In this document: one piece after another, positions 17,723-26,234 of the stretch
How the letters are laid out: each line of letters opens with the position of its first letter
Position numbering within the stretch: position 1 is the first letter of the stretch
Assembly (NCBI GenBank): GCA_025933775.1
Contig: JAICZH010000029.1
Coordinates: 1-33,552, forward strand
DNA length: 33,552 nucleotides
Origin: Chitinophagaceae bacterium
Lineage (GTDB): Bacteria > Bacteroidota > Bacteroidia > Chitinophagales > Chitinophagaceae
Reading direction: 5' to 3'
The notes under the pieces: generated by a model
What the model was told of the DNA's origin: nothing
The model's input: the letters and a program-made list of their open reading frames with translations, nothing else
Databases searched by the model: none
Made by a program: the position numbers and the translations under genes

Positions 17723-18067
17723 TTATATCTTCTTTGCAACATTAGTTAACAACGAAGATAACAGCGTTAATAAAAGCCCGAATACAAATGCCCACCAAAA
17801 TCCTGCAATATAAATGCCATCAACCATTTTATCGGCCAGCAGAATTATTAAAACGTTTATCACCAGCAAAAAAATACCGAGCGTAAGAATGGTGATTGGC
17901 AATGTGAGTATAATAAGTATTGGCTTTACAATCGCATTTAAAAATGCCAGTACCAACGAAAAAATAAGAGCAGTTGTAAAAGAATTTATCTGAACGTGTG
18001 GCGTGAGTATTAATGATAAGCCGTAAACAACGGCAGCAGTGATGAGCAGTCGGAGAATAAATTTCAT
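17723..18067 (-). CDS. Phage holin family 4 / YvlD-like small membrane protein
   Basis: The 114 residues contain four hydrophobic helices (about 4-22, 28-50, 52-76 and 86-108) and match the PF04020 (phage_holin_4_2, YvlD) pattern, with FLNAIVKPILIILTLPITILTLGIF in the centre. Despite the family name these are ordinary chromosomal membrane proteins of unclear function, and nothing phage-like lies nearby. It sits between the dead M16 subunit gene and the E1 gene on the same strand, 23 bases after the former, so it may be co-transcribed. Confidence 0.8.
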   Translation of the reverse strand: MKFILRLLITAAVVYGLSLILTPHVQINSFTTALIFSLVLAFLNAIVKPILIILTLPITILTLGIFLLVINVLIILLADKMVDGIYIAGFWWAFVFGLLLTLLSSLLTNVAKKI

Positions 18068-18090
18068 AAATTTTTTTTATGAAAGCTAAA

Positions 18091-19368
18091 TTAAAAAACC
18101 ACCAACTCAAAAAAATCTTCCGGCAATAAATATTTATTGGAAAGCTCTTTTAACTCCTGTGATGAAATATTTTTTATGGTATTGATGGCATCATAAAAAT
18201 AATTTTCATCAAGGCCGTTTATAATTAAATTTTTCCATCGCGATATTACATGAAACGGGCCATCCAGCTCTCCAAGATTTAATCCCATCATATAGTTTTT
18301 TACCAATAACAATTCTTCATCATCAATTAATTCTTCTCTTAAAATTTTCATTTCTTTATACACTTCATCAATCGTTGCCTGGCATACATCTTTGCCCGCT
18401 TCGGTGCTTATCATCCATGCGCTTTCATTAATTCTGTTTTCAAGAAAGCTGTGTATGCCATACGTATATCCTTTTTCTTCACGTATGTTGCTCATAAGCC
18501 GGGAGCCAAAAAAACCACCGAACAAACAATTCAACACCATTACCTTTTTAAAATCAGGGTGATGCCTGTTAGGAAATGGACGTGCTATGCGAATGGCGCC
18601 CTGCACGGCTTTGGGGTCATTGGTAACCCTCGACTTTTTTTCAGGAGCCATTTCTTTTTTATGAATTATTGCAGAAATATTTTCATTAAGATTACAATCG
18701 CCGAAAGATTCATTTAAAAGATTTTCCAAATCTGCAGGAAATTTTCCTGCTGCAAAAATTTTGCAATTAGCAGTATAATAAAAATTTTTAAAAAAAATTA
18801 AAAGGTCTTCTCTGTTTAATGCTTTTATATCTTCCACACTACTTGCTCTTCCATAAGGATGTTGTTTACCATACAGGTATTGATCAATAAGCCTGTTGGC
18901 AACGAAATCGCATTTTTGAAGATTTACCGAAAGGCGTTGAATACTATTTTGTTTAAAAATTTCCAATTCATTTTGCGGAAAAATTGAATCCGTAATAATT
19001 TCTTTTATTACCGGAAGCAATTCTTTTAAATGTTTTGATAAGCAATGAAGCGTTATAGTTGCATATTCATTATAACAACTTTGGCTTAAATAGGCGCCAT
19101 AAAATTCAAAGTGCTCATTTATTTCGAGCGCAGTTTTTTTGGTAGTCCCATTTTTTAAAAGATAATTGGTTGCAGAAGCAACCATATTTTTATTTTCAAA
19201 AGAATTACCTGCAAGAAACACCATTTCAATAAGGGCTACTTCTTCGGCGCCATCATTAATATAATAAACCGGAGCGCCGTTTTTAAGAGAAAAATTAGTG
19301 CACGGTTTAAGCGTGAGATTGAAATCTACGGCGTCTTTTATCGGTGGGGGAATTGTTCTGTTTAGCAT
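18091..19368 (-). CDS. M16 peptidase-like subunit lacking the zinc site
   Basis: The 425 residues have the two-lobed M16 fold pattern, but the HxxEH motif is absent: where HFLEH is expected the sequence is SATNY (about 65-69), followed by LLKNGT. The conserved C-lobe Arg/Tyr motif REEKGYTYGI is present, which in two-subunit M16 proteases supplies substrate-binding residues. It is therefore the non-catalytic partner of the active M16 protein encoded just upstream (19836-21101), forming a heterodimer as in known bacterial M16B pairs. Its ATG overlaps the stop of a toxin remnant (TAATG), so its translation may now be coupled to that remnant. No signal peptide is visible, so the complex is probably cytoplasmic. 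Confidence 0.88.
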   Translation of the reverse strand: MLNRTIPPPIKDAVDFNLTLKPCTNFSLKNGAPVYYINDGAEEVALIEMVFLAGNSFENKNMVASATNYLLKNGTTKKTALEINEHFEFYGAYLSQSCYNEYATITLHCLSKHLKELLPVIKEIITDSIFPQNELEIFKQNSIQRLSVNLQKCDFVANRLIDQYLYGKQHPYGRASSVEDIKALNREDLLIFFKNFYYTANCKIFAAGKFPADLENLLNESFGDCNLNENISAIIHKKEMAPEKKSRVTNDPKAVQGAIRIARPFPNRHHPDFKKVMVLNCLFGGFFGSRLMSNIREEKGYTYGIHSFLENRINESAWMISTEAGKDVCQATIDEVYKEMKILREELIDDEELLLVKNYMMGLNLGELDGPFHVISRWKNLIINGLDENYFYDAINTIKNISSQELKELSNKYLLPEDFFELVVF

Positions 19369-19635
19369 TATTGGTCTATTTTATATAATAATTTATTTTG
19401 ATGATATACGGAAGAAATGATAATATTTTTGGTATCAATTTTATAAATGATTCGATAACTTTTATGAAGGATTTGGAATGGGTCTGCCTTTAGCAGGATG
19501 AGCAACAAGAAGGCTTGCTTTTTTAATTAATTCCTGGATAAATTTTTGAGCTGCATATTCTGAATCCTGCGCTATATATTTACCAATTGAATTCAGATCG
19601 TTTATGGCATTTTCCGACCATATTAGCTGAACCAT
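19368..19635 (-). pseudogene. ParE/RelE-family toxin gene, frameshifted
   Basis: The start ATG at 19635 overlaps the last 13 bases of the antitoxin gene. The first frame reads MVQLIWSENAINDLNSIGKY and continues to LVAHPAKGRPIPNPS, then stops at 19462. The rest of a ParE/RelE-fold toxin continues one frame over: LHKSYRIIYKIDTKNIIISS, then VYHQNKLLYKIDQ, stop at 19368. Relative to typical family members (GR-x-VPE...NIRE-x-Y-x-YRIIYKI) roughly ten residues around the junction are missing. This fits a small internal deletion that also broke the frame. The toxin is presumably inactive. Confidence 0.78.
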
Positions 19636-19808
19636 CTTTTTAATTTTTCTTTTGCCTGATCTGTAGTATGCTCTTCCATTTTAATATCATCCTCTGCACG
19701 TTCTAATTTTTTTTGCAAAATAATTTTATAAAAAAGATCGTTAGCATCTTCAAGAGATAGACTTTTTGTAATCTTTACAACTTCTTCTTTTATATTTTGA
19801 TTGTGCAT
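19623..19808 (-). CDS. Antitoxin of a ParE/RelE-type module
   Basis: The 61-residue, highly charged protein (MHNQNIKEEVVKITKSL to AKEKLKRWFS) ends 13 bases inside the toxin reading frame, the usual antitoxin-then-toxin overlap. Its sequence resembles small addiction-module antitoxins with a helical toxin-wrapping C-terminus. The gene is intact although the toxin is broken. The module sits precisely between the two M16 subunit genes, 27 bases after the active subunit's stop. Confidence 0.75.
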   Translation of the reverse strand: MHNQNIKEEVVKITKSLSLEDANDLFYKIILQKKLERAEDDIKMEEHTTDQAKEKLKRWFS

Positions 19809-19835
19809 AATTATTTCTTTACTTAAAATTACATT

Positions 19836-21101
19836 TTAATTTTTCGATCTGTAATACATCGTACTGCAATTATTTTCCTGAAAAATATTTTCACCTTCAT
19901 TTCGTATTTCATCAGCAGTTACAGCCTGGTATTTTTCTAATTCGGTATTCATTAAATTCGCATCGCCCAGCAATTCATAAGTTGCCAAACTATTAGCACG
20001 ATTTACCAAACTTATGTCTTCAAAAGCGATCAGGCTCTCTGTTTTATTTTTTACTTTTTGCAATTCATTTGCGCTCACCAAATTATTTTTTACTTTTTGC
20101 AATTCAATCGCAATTGCATTTTCTGCCTGCTCCATTGTAATTCCTTTTATCAATTTACCATCAATAAAAAGGAGTCCGGCATCAATGCTCCCAAAATGGG
20201 AACATTGTATGTTGCTGAAAAGCTGTTGCTCTTTTACCAGGCTCTGAAACAAACGTGAAGAAGCGCCACCACCCAGTATTTCCGTCATCAGATCGGTTGC
20301 ATAATACCGTTCATCAAGCCGGGAAAAAATATGCCAGCATTTGTACAATGCATCCAGCGGAACTTCAGCATTTACTTCAAGAAAATTGGGCTTGGTTTGT
20401 TTTGGTTCCTGCGGTAAATTTCTTATATACTTTTCACCTGCGGGAATATTTCCAAACCATTTTTCAGCAAGTTTTTTTACATCATCTACTTTTCGGTTAC
20501 CCGCCACCGTTAGTATTGCATTTGCCGGCGTATAATGTTTGCAAAAAAATTTTTTTACATCCTGCAATTGAGCATTTTCCACATGGCCTAATTCTTTACC
20601 GATCGTCATCCATTTATACGGATGCACTTTGTAAGCAAGGGCACGCATCTTATGCCATACATCGCCATAAGGTTTATTGATGTAATGTTCTTTAAATTCT
20701 TCAACGACAACTTTTCTTTGCACATCCAAAGAATTTTCCTCAAAAGCAAGTGAAAGCATTCTATCACTCTCGAGCCAAAAAGCGGTTTCAATATTTTCGG
20801 CAGGAAGCTGTAAATAATAATTGGTAAAGTCGTTAGTTGTGTAAGCGTTGTTCTCACCGCCGGCCATTTGCAACGGTTCATCGTAAGAAGGAATGTGAAT
20901 GCTTCCGCCAAACATAAGGTGCTCGAATAAATGCGCAAAGCCCGTGCGGTACGGATCTTCATCCCTTGCGCCTACATCGTACAATACATCGAGCACAGCC
21001 ATCGGCGTGCTTTTATCTTCATGTACAATTACCCGAAGCCCATTATCCAAAACAAATTTTTCAAATTGAATCATGCGCAAATTTGCGGCAAACGAATTCA
21101 T
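19836..21101 (-). CDS. M16 family zinc metallopeptidase, catalytic subunit
   Basis: In 421 residues the inverted zinc motif HLFEH is present (His57, Glu60, His61 counted from the first Met). The third ligand is a Glu in VVVEEFKEHY (134-138). Other hallmarks are DNGLRVIVHEDKSTP, VGARDED, LEHLMFGGS-like context, and ILGGGASSRLFQSLV in the second lobe. It pairs with the inactive homologue at 18091-19368. The complex degrades or trims peptides. The first Met gives nine extra residues (MNSFAANLR) before MIQFEKFVLDNGLRV; family N-termini favour Met10 (start near 21074). The retropepsin/PDZ gene lies 28 bases upstream on the same strand, suggesting one transcript. Confidence 0.9.
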   Translation of the reverse strand: MNSFAANLRMIQFEKFVLDNGLRVIVHEDKSTPMAVLDVLYDVGARDEDPYRTGFAHLFEHLMFGGSIHIPSYDEPLQMAGGENNAYTTNDFTNYYLQLPAENIETAFWLESDRMLSLAFEENSLDVQRKVVVEEFKEHYINKPYGDVWHKMRALAYKVHPYKWMTIGKELGHVENAQLQDVKKFFCKHYTPANAILTVAGNRKVDDVKKLAEKWFGNIPAGEKYIRNLPQEPKQTKPNFLEVNAEVPLDALYKCWHIFSRLDERYYATDLMTEILGGGASSRLFQSLVKEQQLFSNIQCSHFGSIDAGLLFIDGKLIKGITMEQAENAIAIELQKVKNNLVSANELQKVKNKTESLIAFEDISLVNRANSLATYELLGDANLMNTELEKYQAVTADEIRNEGENIFQENNCSTMYYRSKN

Positions 21102-21129
21102 TTTCCCAAAAAGAATTTGGAAAGTATTG

Positions 21130-22314
21130 CTAATATATGCGGCCCACTTTAAATGAAAATATCATGGGAACGTTATCCCGTGAAATAAGCAACGTTATTT
21201 TTTGCCCAACATTTTGCATCAGATTTTTGTACAGGGTTATATCGTTGCTGAAATTGGTATTTACAGCAATAATTACATCATCTTTTTTAAGGCCGGCGTT
21301 GTATGCGGGTGATTTTTTTATTACTTCATCCAAAATAACTTTGCCATCTTTGTAATATAAATTTAATCCTGTATAAGAATAATCGAAATCATCTCTGAAA
21401 TGTGAGTTGGGTAAAAGATGTATTTCTCTTTTCGGATAATTAAGCGTGATGTTAAACCTGCGTAGAATGTCGTCTCCAATCAATCCTCCCAGGAACGGAT
21501 ACGAAGTAGCATTGAATACATCATCTAAAATATTAGTAGGAACTTTTCTAAATTTATAGGGCCCGATTTGCACTTCTTTAATGATGGTAAGCTGCATTTG
21601 TTTTCTGCCTCCCAGCCCCTGCACTTGAATATACACGGGTTTTCTGCGTTTTTTTAAAACAGTGCTATCGCTTTCAAACTGGTTGCTCATTAAAAAACAA
21701 AGTCCTGCGCCCATATCAAAATAAAAATTTGCATTAATAGTTCTGGCGTCCTTTATTGTTAAAGATTGAATAGGTAATGCAGTAAAAAGAGGGTGCAATA
21801 AATAACCATGTGGCGGATATAAAATTTTACCGGGGCTATAAACTTTTACCAGGAGACTATCGAAATTGATTTTTACAATATACTTGCTTAAAAAACTATA
21901 CCCGATAATGCCATCAATTTTTTCGCCATACACGCCGCTGAGCACATCGTAATTGTTTACATAAAAATCGAGACTGTCAATAGTAAGGCCGGGAAGTGTA
22001 AGTGAATTGTTGGGCGCATAATCGACTTCGGTTGTTCCGGCGATTCCGTTTATTATTTTACCAGATGGAATATGGTGAATATGAAATTCTTCCACCGTTT
22101 CTGAATCGAGAGAAATGGCGCCACTGCCTGTATCCAGTATAAAATTTAACGTGTCAGGAATATTATTAAATTTTCCGCGAACAAGAACTACGCCACCGCT
22201 CAATTGCTTAAAAGGAAATTGAGTAATTAGCTTTGATGGTCTCTCATATATTTCCTGGCTAAAAGAAAAATAGCCATAAAATATTAATAATATTAAAAGA
22301 CAAACTTTCAGCAT
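21130..22314 (-). CDS. Exported retropepsin-like aspartyl protease with PDZ domain
   Basis: The 394 residues start with a signal peptide (ending FSFSQ, about 20). Two retropepsin-like halves follow. The first active-site motif is FILDTGSGAISL (Asp61). The second is YFDMGAGLCFLMS (Asp200), where Met replaces the usual Thr after Asp. Each half also has the supporting IDGIIGYSFL or LGGLIGDDILRRF hydrophobic-Gly motif. Residues about 310-390 are a PDZ domain (GLNLYYKDGKVILDEVIKKS, then PAYNAGLKKDDVII). This architecture is common in Bacteroidota and its substrates are unknown. It heads the M16 gene cluster. Confidence 0.87.
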   Translation of the reverse strand: MLKVCLLILLIFYGYFSFSQEIYERPSKLITQFPFKQLSGGVVLVRGKFNNIPDTLNFILDTGSGAISLDSETVEEFHIHHIPSGKIINGIAGTTEVDYAPNNSLTLPGLTIDSLDFYVNNYDVLSGVYGEKIDGIIGYSFLSKYIVKINFDSLLVKVYSPGKILYPPHGYLLHPLFTALPIQSLTIKDARTINANFYFDMGAGLCFLMSNQFESDSTVLKKRRKPVYIQVQGLGGRKQMQLTIIKEVQIGPYKFRKVPTNILDDVFNATSYPFLGGLIGDDILRRFNITLNYPKREIHLLPNSHFRDDFDYSYTGLNLYYKDGKVILDEVIKKSPAYNAGLKKDDVIIAVNTNFSNDITLYKNLMQNVGQKITLLISRDNVPMIFSFKVGRIY

Positions 22315-22340
22315 AGCAAAACTGAAATTAAGTTATATGG

Positions 22341-22356
22341 CTGTACTTTTGTACAG
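22341..22356. promoter_or_regulatory. Palindrome over a candidate promoter of mqnC
   Basis: CTGTACTTTTGTACAG is a perfect 6-4-6 inverted repeat. It contains TACTTTTG (22344-22351), a match to the Bacteroidota -7 consensus TAnnTTTG, and lies 42 bases before the mqnC ATG in the divergent gap with the retropepsin gene. It also fits the CTGT-N8-ACAG pattern of proteobacterial LexA boxes. A repressor site overlapping the promoter is plausible but unproven. Confidence 0.45.
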
Positions 22357-22397
22357 GATTTTATCAACGGCAAAAAAATTGATGTAAATAAAAAATT

Positions 22398-23522
22398 ATG
22401 AATGTTTCCGATCTTCTTCAAAAAGCAATGCAATTTGAAAACCTTTCAATTGAAGAAGGCACTTTTCTTTTTAATAATGCTGCATTGAGCGAACTGATGT
22501 TAGTGGCAAATGAACTTCGCAAAATACAAGTACCACATAATAAAGTAACTTGGATAATTGATCGTAATGTAAATACCACCAATGTGTGCATTGCCAATTG
22601 TAAGTTTTGCAATTTTTATCGGGTGCCAGGCCATCCTGAATCTTACATTACCGACATAGAAACTTATAAAAGAAAAATTGATGAAACCTTTCGCTATGGC
22701 GGCGAACAGCTATTATTGCAAGGCGGCCATCATCCCAATCTTGGATTAGATTATTATGTTGATCTTTTTAAACAGTTAAAAAAATTATATCCTAATTTAA
22801 AATTACATGCACTCGGGCCGCCTGAAGTAGCGCACATAACAAAGCTTTCCAAACTAACGCATCGTGAGGTTTTAATTGCTTTAAAAAATGCAGGGCTTGA
22901 TTCACTTCCCGGTCCCGGGGCAGAGATACTAACGGATAGGGTTAGACGATTAATAAGCAAAGGCAAATGCGGTACGCAAGAATGGCTTGATATAATGACT
23001 GAAGCTCACAAATTAAATCTTACGACATCTGCCACGATGATGTTTGGCCATGTGGAAACGATTGAAGAACGATTTGAGCATCTCGTAAAAATAAGAGAAG
23101 TGCAGGCCAAAAAACCTAAAGGAACAAAAGGCTTCATTGCATTTATTCCATGGACTTTTCAGGATGTGGATACGTTGCTTGCAAAAATAAGAGGCGTGCA
23201 TAATCTTACTACTCCTGAAGAATACATTAGAATGATTGCCATGAGCCGCATTATGTTATCAAACATAAAAAATATACAGGCAAGTTGGTTAACAGTTGGC
23301 AAACAAGTGGCACAGTTATGCCTTCATGCAGGAGCCAATGATTTTGGTAGTATAATGATTGAAGAAAATGTTGTAAGCGCTGCCGGAGCGCCGCATCGCT
23401 TTACCAGCAAAGGAATTCAGGATGCAATACGGGAAGCGGGTTTTGAACCGCAATTAAGAAATCAGCAATATGAATTCAGAGAAATACCCGAATTAATGGT
23501 AGAACAGGTGATTGATTATTGA
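22398..23522 (+). CDS. mqnC: Cyclic dehypoxanthinyl futalosine synthase (radical SAM)
   Basis: The 374-residue radical SAM enzyme has the cluster motif CxxxCxxC at Cys64, Cys68 and Cys71 (NVCIANCKFCNFYR). The MqnC-type strings LLLQGGHHP, PGPGAEILTDRVR, TTSATMMFGHVET and FIPWTFQ are present. The HHP after QGG and the FIPWTFQ signature favour MqnC over its relative MqnE (aminofutalosine synthase). It cyclises dehypoxanthine futalosine in the futalosine route to menaquinone, the main quinone of Bacteroidota. Other mqn genes are not in the window. A palindrome-covered promoter lies just upstream. Confidence 0.93.
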   Translation: MNVSDLLQKAMQFENLSIEEGTFLFNNAALSELMLVANELRKIQVPHNKVTWIIDRNVNTTNVCIANCKFCNFYRVPGHPESYITDIETYKRKIDETFRYGGEQLLLQGGHHPNLGLDYYVDLFKQLKKLYPNLKLHALGPPEVAHITKLSKLTHREVLIALKNAGLDSLPGPGAEILTDRVRRLISKGKCGTQEWLDIMTEAHKLNLTTSATMMFGHVETIEERFEHLVKIREVQAKKPKGTKGFIAFIPWTFQDVDTLLAKIRGVHNLTTPEEYIRMIAMSRIMLSNIKNIQASWLTVGKQVAQLCLHAGANDFGSIMIEENVVSAAGAPHRFTSKGIQDAIREAGFEPQLRNQQYEFREIPELMVEQVIDY

Positions 23523-23545
23523 AAGCTCTAACCCAGAAGGTGTAA

Positions 23546-23659
23546 TTATGCTCTGGAAGGATAAATCTCCGTTACTGTTAATCCATTTTCTTCAATCAAT
23601 TCAGATTTTAAAAGTTTTCCAGGATGAAGAACGAGCATGTTCCTTTTAATTTTTGTCAT
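23546..23659 (-). pseudogene. Truncated HigA-type antitoxin gene
   Basis: The 37-codon frame reads MTKIKRNMLVLHPGKLLKSE, then LIEENGLTVTE, then diverges and stops. This matches the N-terminus of HigA/XRE antitoxins (LHPGEILLEEFL-x-x-x-GLTVTE), but the helix-turn-helix that should follow is gone. It lies directly after the toxin remnant, the toxin-first order typical of higBA. Confidence 0.65.
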
Positions 23660-23670
23660 AAATTTTTTTT

Positions 23671-23930
23671 TTAATGATAATCTAAATAATCAAGATCAAA
23701 GACATCCTGGTTTTCAAATTTGAAAATAATCCGTCAATTCTCTTTCACGGTTAGGCTCCAATATTCTTTCCAATTTCCTTTTAAGGCGATGGATTTTCCA
23801 ATTTCGAAAAAACCCAAAGTCCTGTGGCACTTGTTGTGCACTATCTATCACTTCGAGTATTTGTTTAATCGCCTTGAATTATCAAATTTGTATAATATTT
23901 TTTTAATAGGCCTTTGTCATTTTTAAAGAA
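23671..23930 (-). pseudogene. Decayed HigB-type toxin gene
   Basis: Pieces in different frames add up to a HigB/RelE toxin: KGLLKKILYKFDNSRRL, then KAIKQILEVIDSAQQV and FFRNWKIHRLK, then GNWKEYWSLTVKEN, a TGA where Trp of the conserved NWRI motif is expected, and RIIFKFENQDVFDLDYLDYH with its stop at 23671. At least two frame changes and one nonsense codon make it inactive. The 5' boundary is approximate. Confidence 0.65.
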
Positions 23931-24041
23931 CCTATTTAATCAATTTCTTTTCCATTAATAAAATTATCATATCCAATAATAATTTTACATGTATCTTGTT
24001 TCATAAATTCGTACTTCCTTTATCACTAAATATTTACACTA

Positions 24042-26204
24042 ATGAAAAAATTTTTTATTGCTCTCATTTTTTGCTTCTCACTTTTTAAAGCCAGTGCCGA
24101 TGAAGGCATGTGGCTGCCAATGCTGCTTGGGCAGCAGGTTTACGACAATATGGTGAAGCATGGATTAAAGCTTACAAAAGAACAATTGTACAGCATTAAT
24201 AAACCTTCTATAAAAGATGCAGTGATTATTTTCGGCGGCGGCTGCACCGGCGAAATTGTAAGCAACCGGGGATTGATATTTACCAATCATCATTGCGGAT
24301 ACGGCGTTATTGCAGGCGCCAGCACGGTAGAACATAATTATTTAAAAGACGGATTTTATGCATATACAAAAGACCAGGAAATAAAATCGGGCCTTACCGT
24401 AACATTTTTATTGCGCATAGAAGATGTAACTGACCAGGTTGAAAAAGAATTGAAAGGTTTAAATTATGAAGAGCGTGCAAAAAAAACGCCTGAAGTTTAT
24501 AAACAAATTACTGATAAAGTTGCCGACTCCGCAAATTCTATAATTGGAAAAGTGTATAGCATGTTCAAGGGCAACCAATACATTATGTATGTGTATCAGA
24601 TCTATAAAGATATACGCCTGGTGGGTGCTCCGCCCGAAAGTGTCGGAAAGTTTGGCGGTGATACTGATAACTGGGAATGGCCTCGACATACCGGCGATTA
24701 TTCAATCTTCAGAGTGTATGCTACTAAAACAGGAAAGCCTGCAACGTATAGTGTGGACAATGTTCCCTTAAAACCTAAATATTTTTTACCTGTTTCACTC
24801 AAAGGTTATTCTGATGGCTCGTATGCCATGATTTACGGCTATCCCGGCAGCACCAACCGTTATGAAACTTCTTATGGTATAAAATTGAAAAATGAAATTG
24901 ATAATCCTTCGCTGGTACATCTTCGGGACATACGGTTGAAAGATATGTATGCCGAAATGATAAAAGACCCGGCTGTAAAATTAAAGCTTGCAGAAAATTA
25001 TTCTTCCGTTGCCAACTATTATAAATTTTATGACGGCGAAACAAAGCAATTGAAAAAATATCATGTGTATGAAAATAAACAAGCTGCCGAAGCAAAATTT
25101 GCTGCATGGGCAAAAGGCAAACCTGAATATGAAAATGTGTTAAGCGATTATGAAAAAAATTATGCTGCATGGACGCCTTATGCAAAAGAACGCGTATATA
25201 CTATTGAAGGAATTTTAGGTTCATCGCTTGCAGGTTATGCATCATCTCTTATGGCGGTTGAAAGAGCGCTGGTGCAGCAGGGAAAAACACAAGCCGATGT
25301 AAACAAGGCATTGGATGCTGCTAATGAACAGCGAAAAACATTTCTTACCGAAGAAGACCAGCCCAGCGATAGAAAGATTATGGCAGCAACCGCAATGATG
25401 TTTTATACCGATGTTGATAAAAGCCAGCAACCAACAGATTTTTATAATAATTTAAAACAAAAATTCGGACCGCTTGATGACGACGCCACTTATAAAAAAT
25501 GGGCCAATTATGTATTTGATAGCACGATGATCTTAGATTCAGCAAAGTGGGCTGCGTTCGTTGCCCATCCTGATGCAGTTACCTTACAAAACGATCCTGC
25601 CTATGCGTACGCATCGGCTTTCGTACAAAATTATCTTTTAAAATACAGCAAGCTTTATAGCGATTTCGTTGCAAAAAATAATGAGTTGGGAAGATTATAT
25701 TTAAAAGGCATTATGGAAATGGATCCTGTGGCTGCAAAGAAAATGTATCCCGATGCCAACTTCAGCATGAGAGTAAGCTATGGTAATGTAAAAAGTTATA
25801 ATCCGCGTGATGCCGTTCATTATGATTATGAAACAACCGAAAAAGGTATTTTAGAAAAATATATTCCCGGCGATTACGAATTTGATTTGCCTGCAAAAGA
25901 AATTGAATTATTAAAGAAGCGCGATTTCGGGCAATACATTGATAAAAAACGCAATGACCTGGTAACCGATTTTATAACAACTAACGATATTACCGGCGGC
26001 AACTCGGGCTCGCCTGTAATGGATGCAAACGGAAATCTTATCGGGCTTGCATTTGATGGAAATTATGAAGCATTAAGTCACAAGATTCAATTTGATAAAG
26101 ATTTAAATCGTACCATTTGTGTTGACATTCGTTATGTGCTTTGGTGTGTTGATAAGCTTGGCGGTGCAAAAAATATTATTAACGAATTGAAGTTAGTTCG
26201 GTAA
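24042..26204 (+). CDS. S46 dipeptidyl-peptidase, DPP7 type
   Basis: The 720-residue protein has a signal peptide (about 1-19) followed by DEGMWLP, the usual mature start of S46 enzymes. The catalytic His is His84 in TNHHCGYG. The catalytic Asp lies in the GGDTDNWEWPRHTGDYS segment (about 206-221). The nucleophile is Ser655 in GGNSGSPV. The residue that sets P1 specificity (18 after the Ser, in LAFDG) is Gly673, as in DPP7, whereas DPP11 has Arg there. So broad, hydrophobic-type P1 preference is expected rather than Asp/Glu. These periplasmic enzymes release dipeptides that Bacteroidota import as nutrients. It is followed by a strong terminator, so it is probably transcribed alone. Confidence 0.94.
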   Translation: MKKFFIALIFCFSLFKASADEGMWLPMLLGQQVYDNMVKHGLKLTKEQLYSINKPSIKDAVIIFGGGCTGEIVSNRGLIFTNHHCGYGVIAGASTVEHNYLKDGFYAYTKDQEIKSGLTVTFLLRIEDVTDQVEKELKGLNYEERAKKTPEVYKQITDKVADSANSIIGKVYSMFKGNQYIMYVYQIYKDIRLVGAPPESVGKFGGDTDNWEWPRHTGDYSIFRVYATKTGKPATYSVDNVPLKPKYFLPVSLKGYSDGSYAMIYGYPGSTNRYETSYGIKLKNEIDNPSLVHLRDIRLKDMYAEMIKDPAVKLKLAENYSSVANYYKFYDGETKQLKKYHVYENKQAAEAKFAAWAKGKPEYENVLSDYEKNYAAWTPYAKERVYTIEGILGSSLAGYASSLMAVERALVQQGKTQADVNKALDAANEQRKTFLTEEDQPSDRKIMAATAMMFYTDVDKSQQPTDFYNNLKQKFGPLDDDATYKKWANYVFDSTMILDSAKWAAFVAHPDAVTLQNDPAYAYASAFVQNYLLKYSKLYSDFVAKNNELGRLYLKGIMEMDPVAAKKMYPDANFSMRVSYGNVKSYNPRDAVHYDYETTEKGILEKYIPGDYEFDLPAKEIELLKKRDFGQYIDKKRNDLVTDFITTNDITGGNSGSPVMDANGNLIGLAFDGNYEALSHKIQFDKDLNRTICVDIRYVLWCVDKLGGAKNIINELKLVR

Positions 26205-26234
26205 GAAGCGCATTCAATAATTTTTTTAAATTTT

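Noticed and set aside
17723-18067. Possible prophage marker because the product belongs to a holin-named family
   Set aside because: PF04020/YvlD members are common chromosomal membrane proteins, and no other phage gene lies nearby.
23720-23926. A 68-codon plus-strand reading frame after mqnC
   Set aside because: It lies antisense to the recognisable HigB remnant and its translation has no domain-like features.
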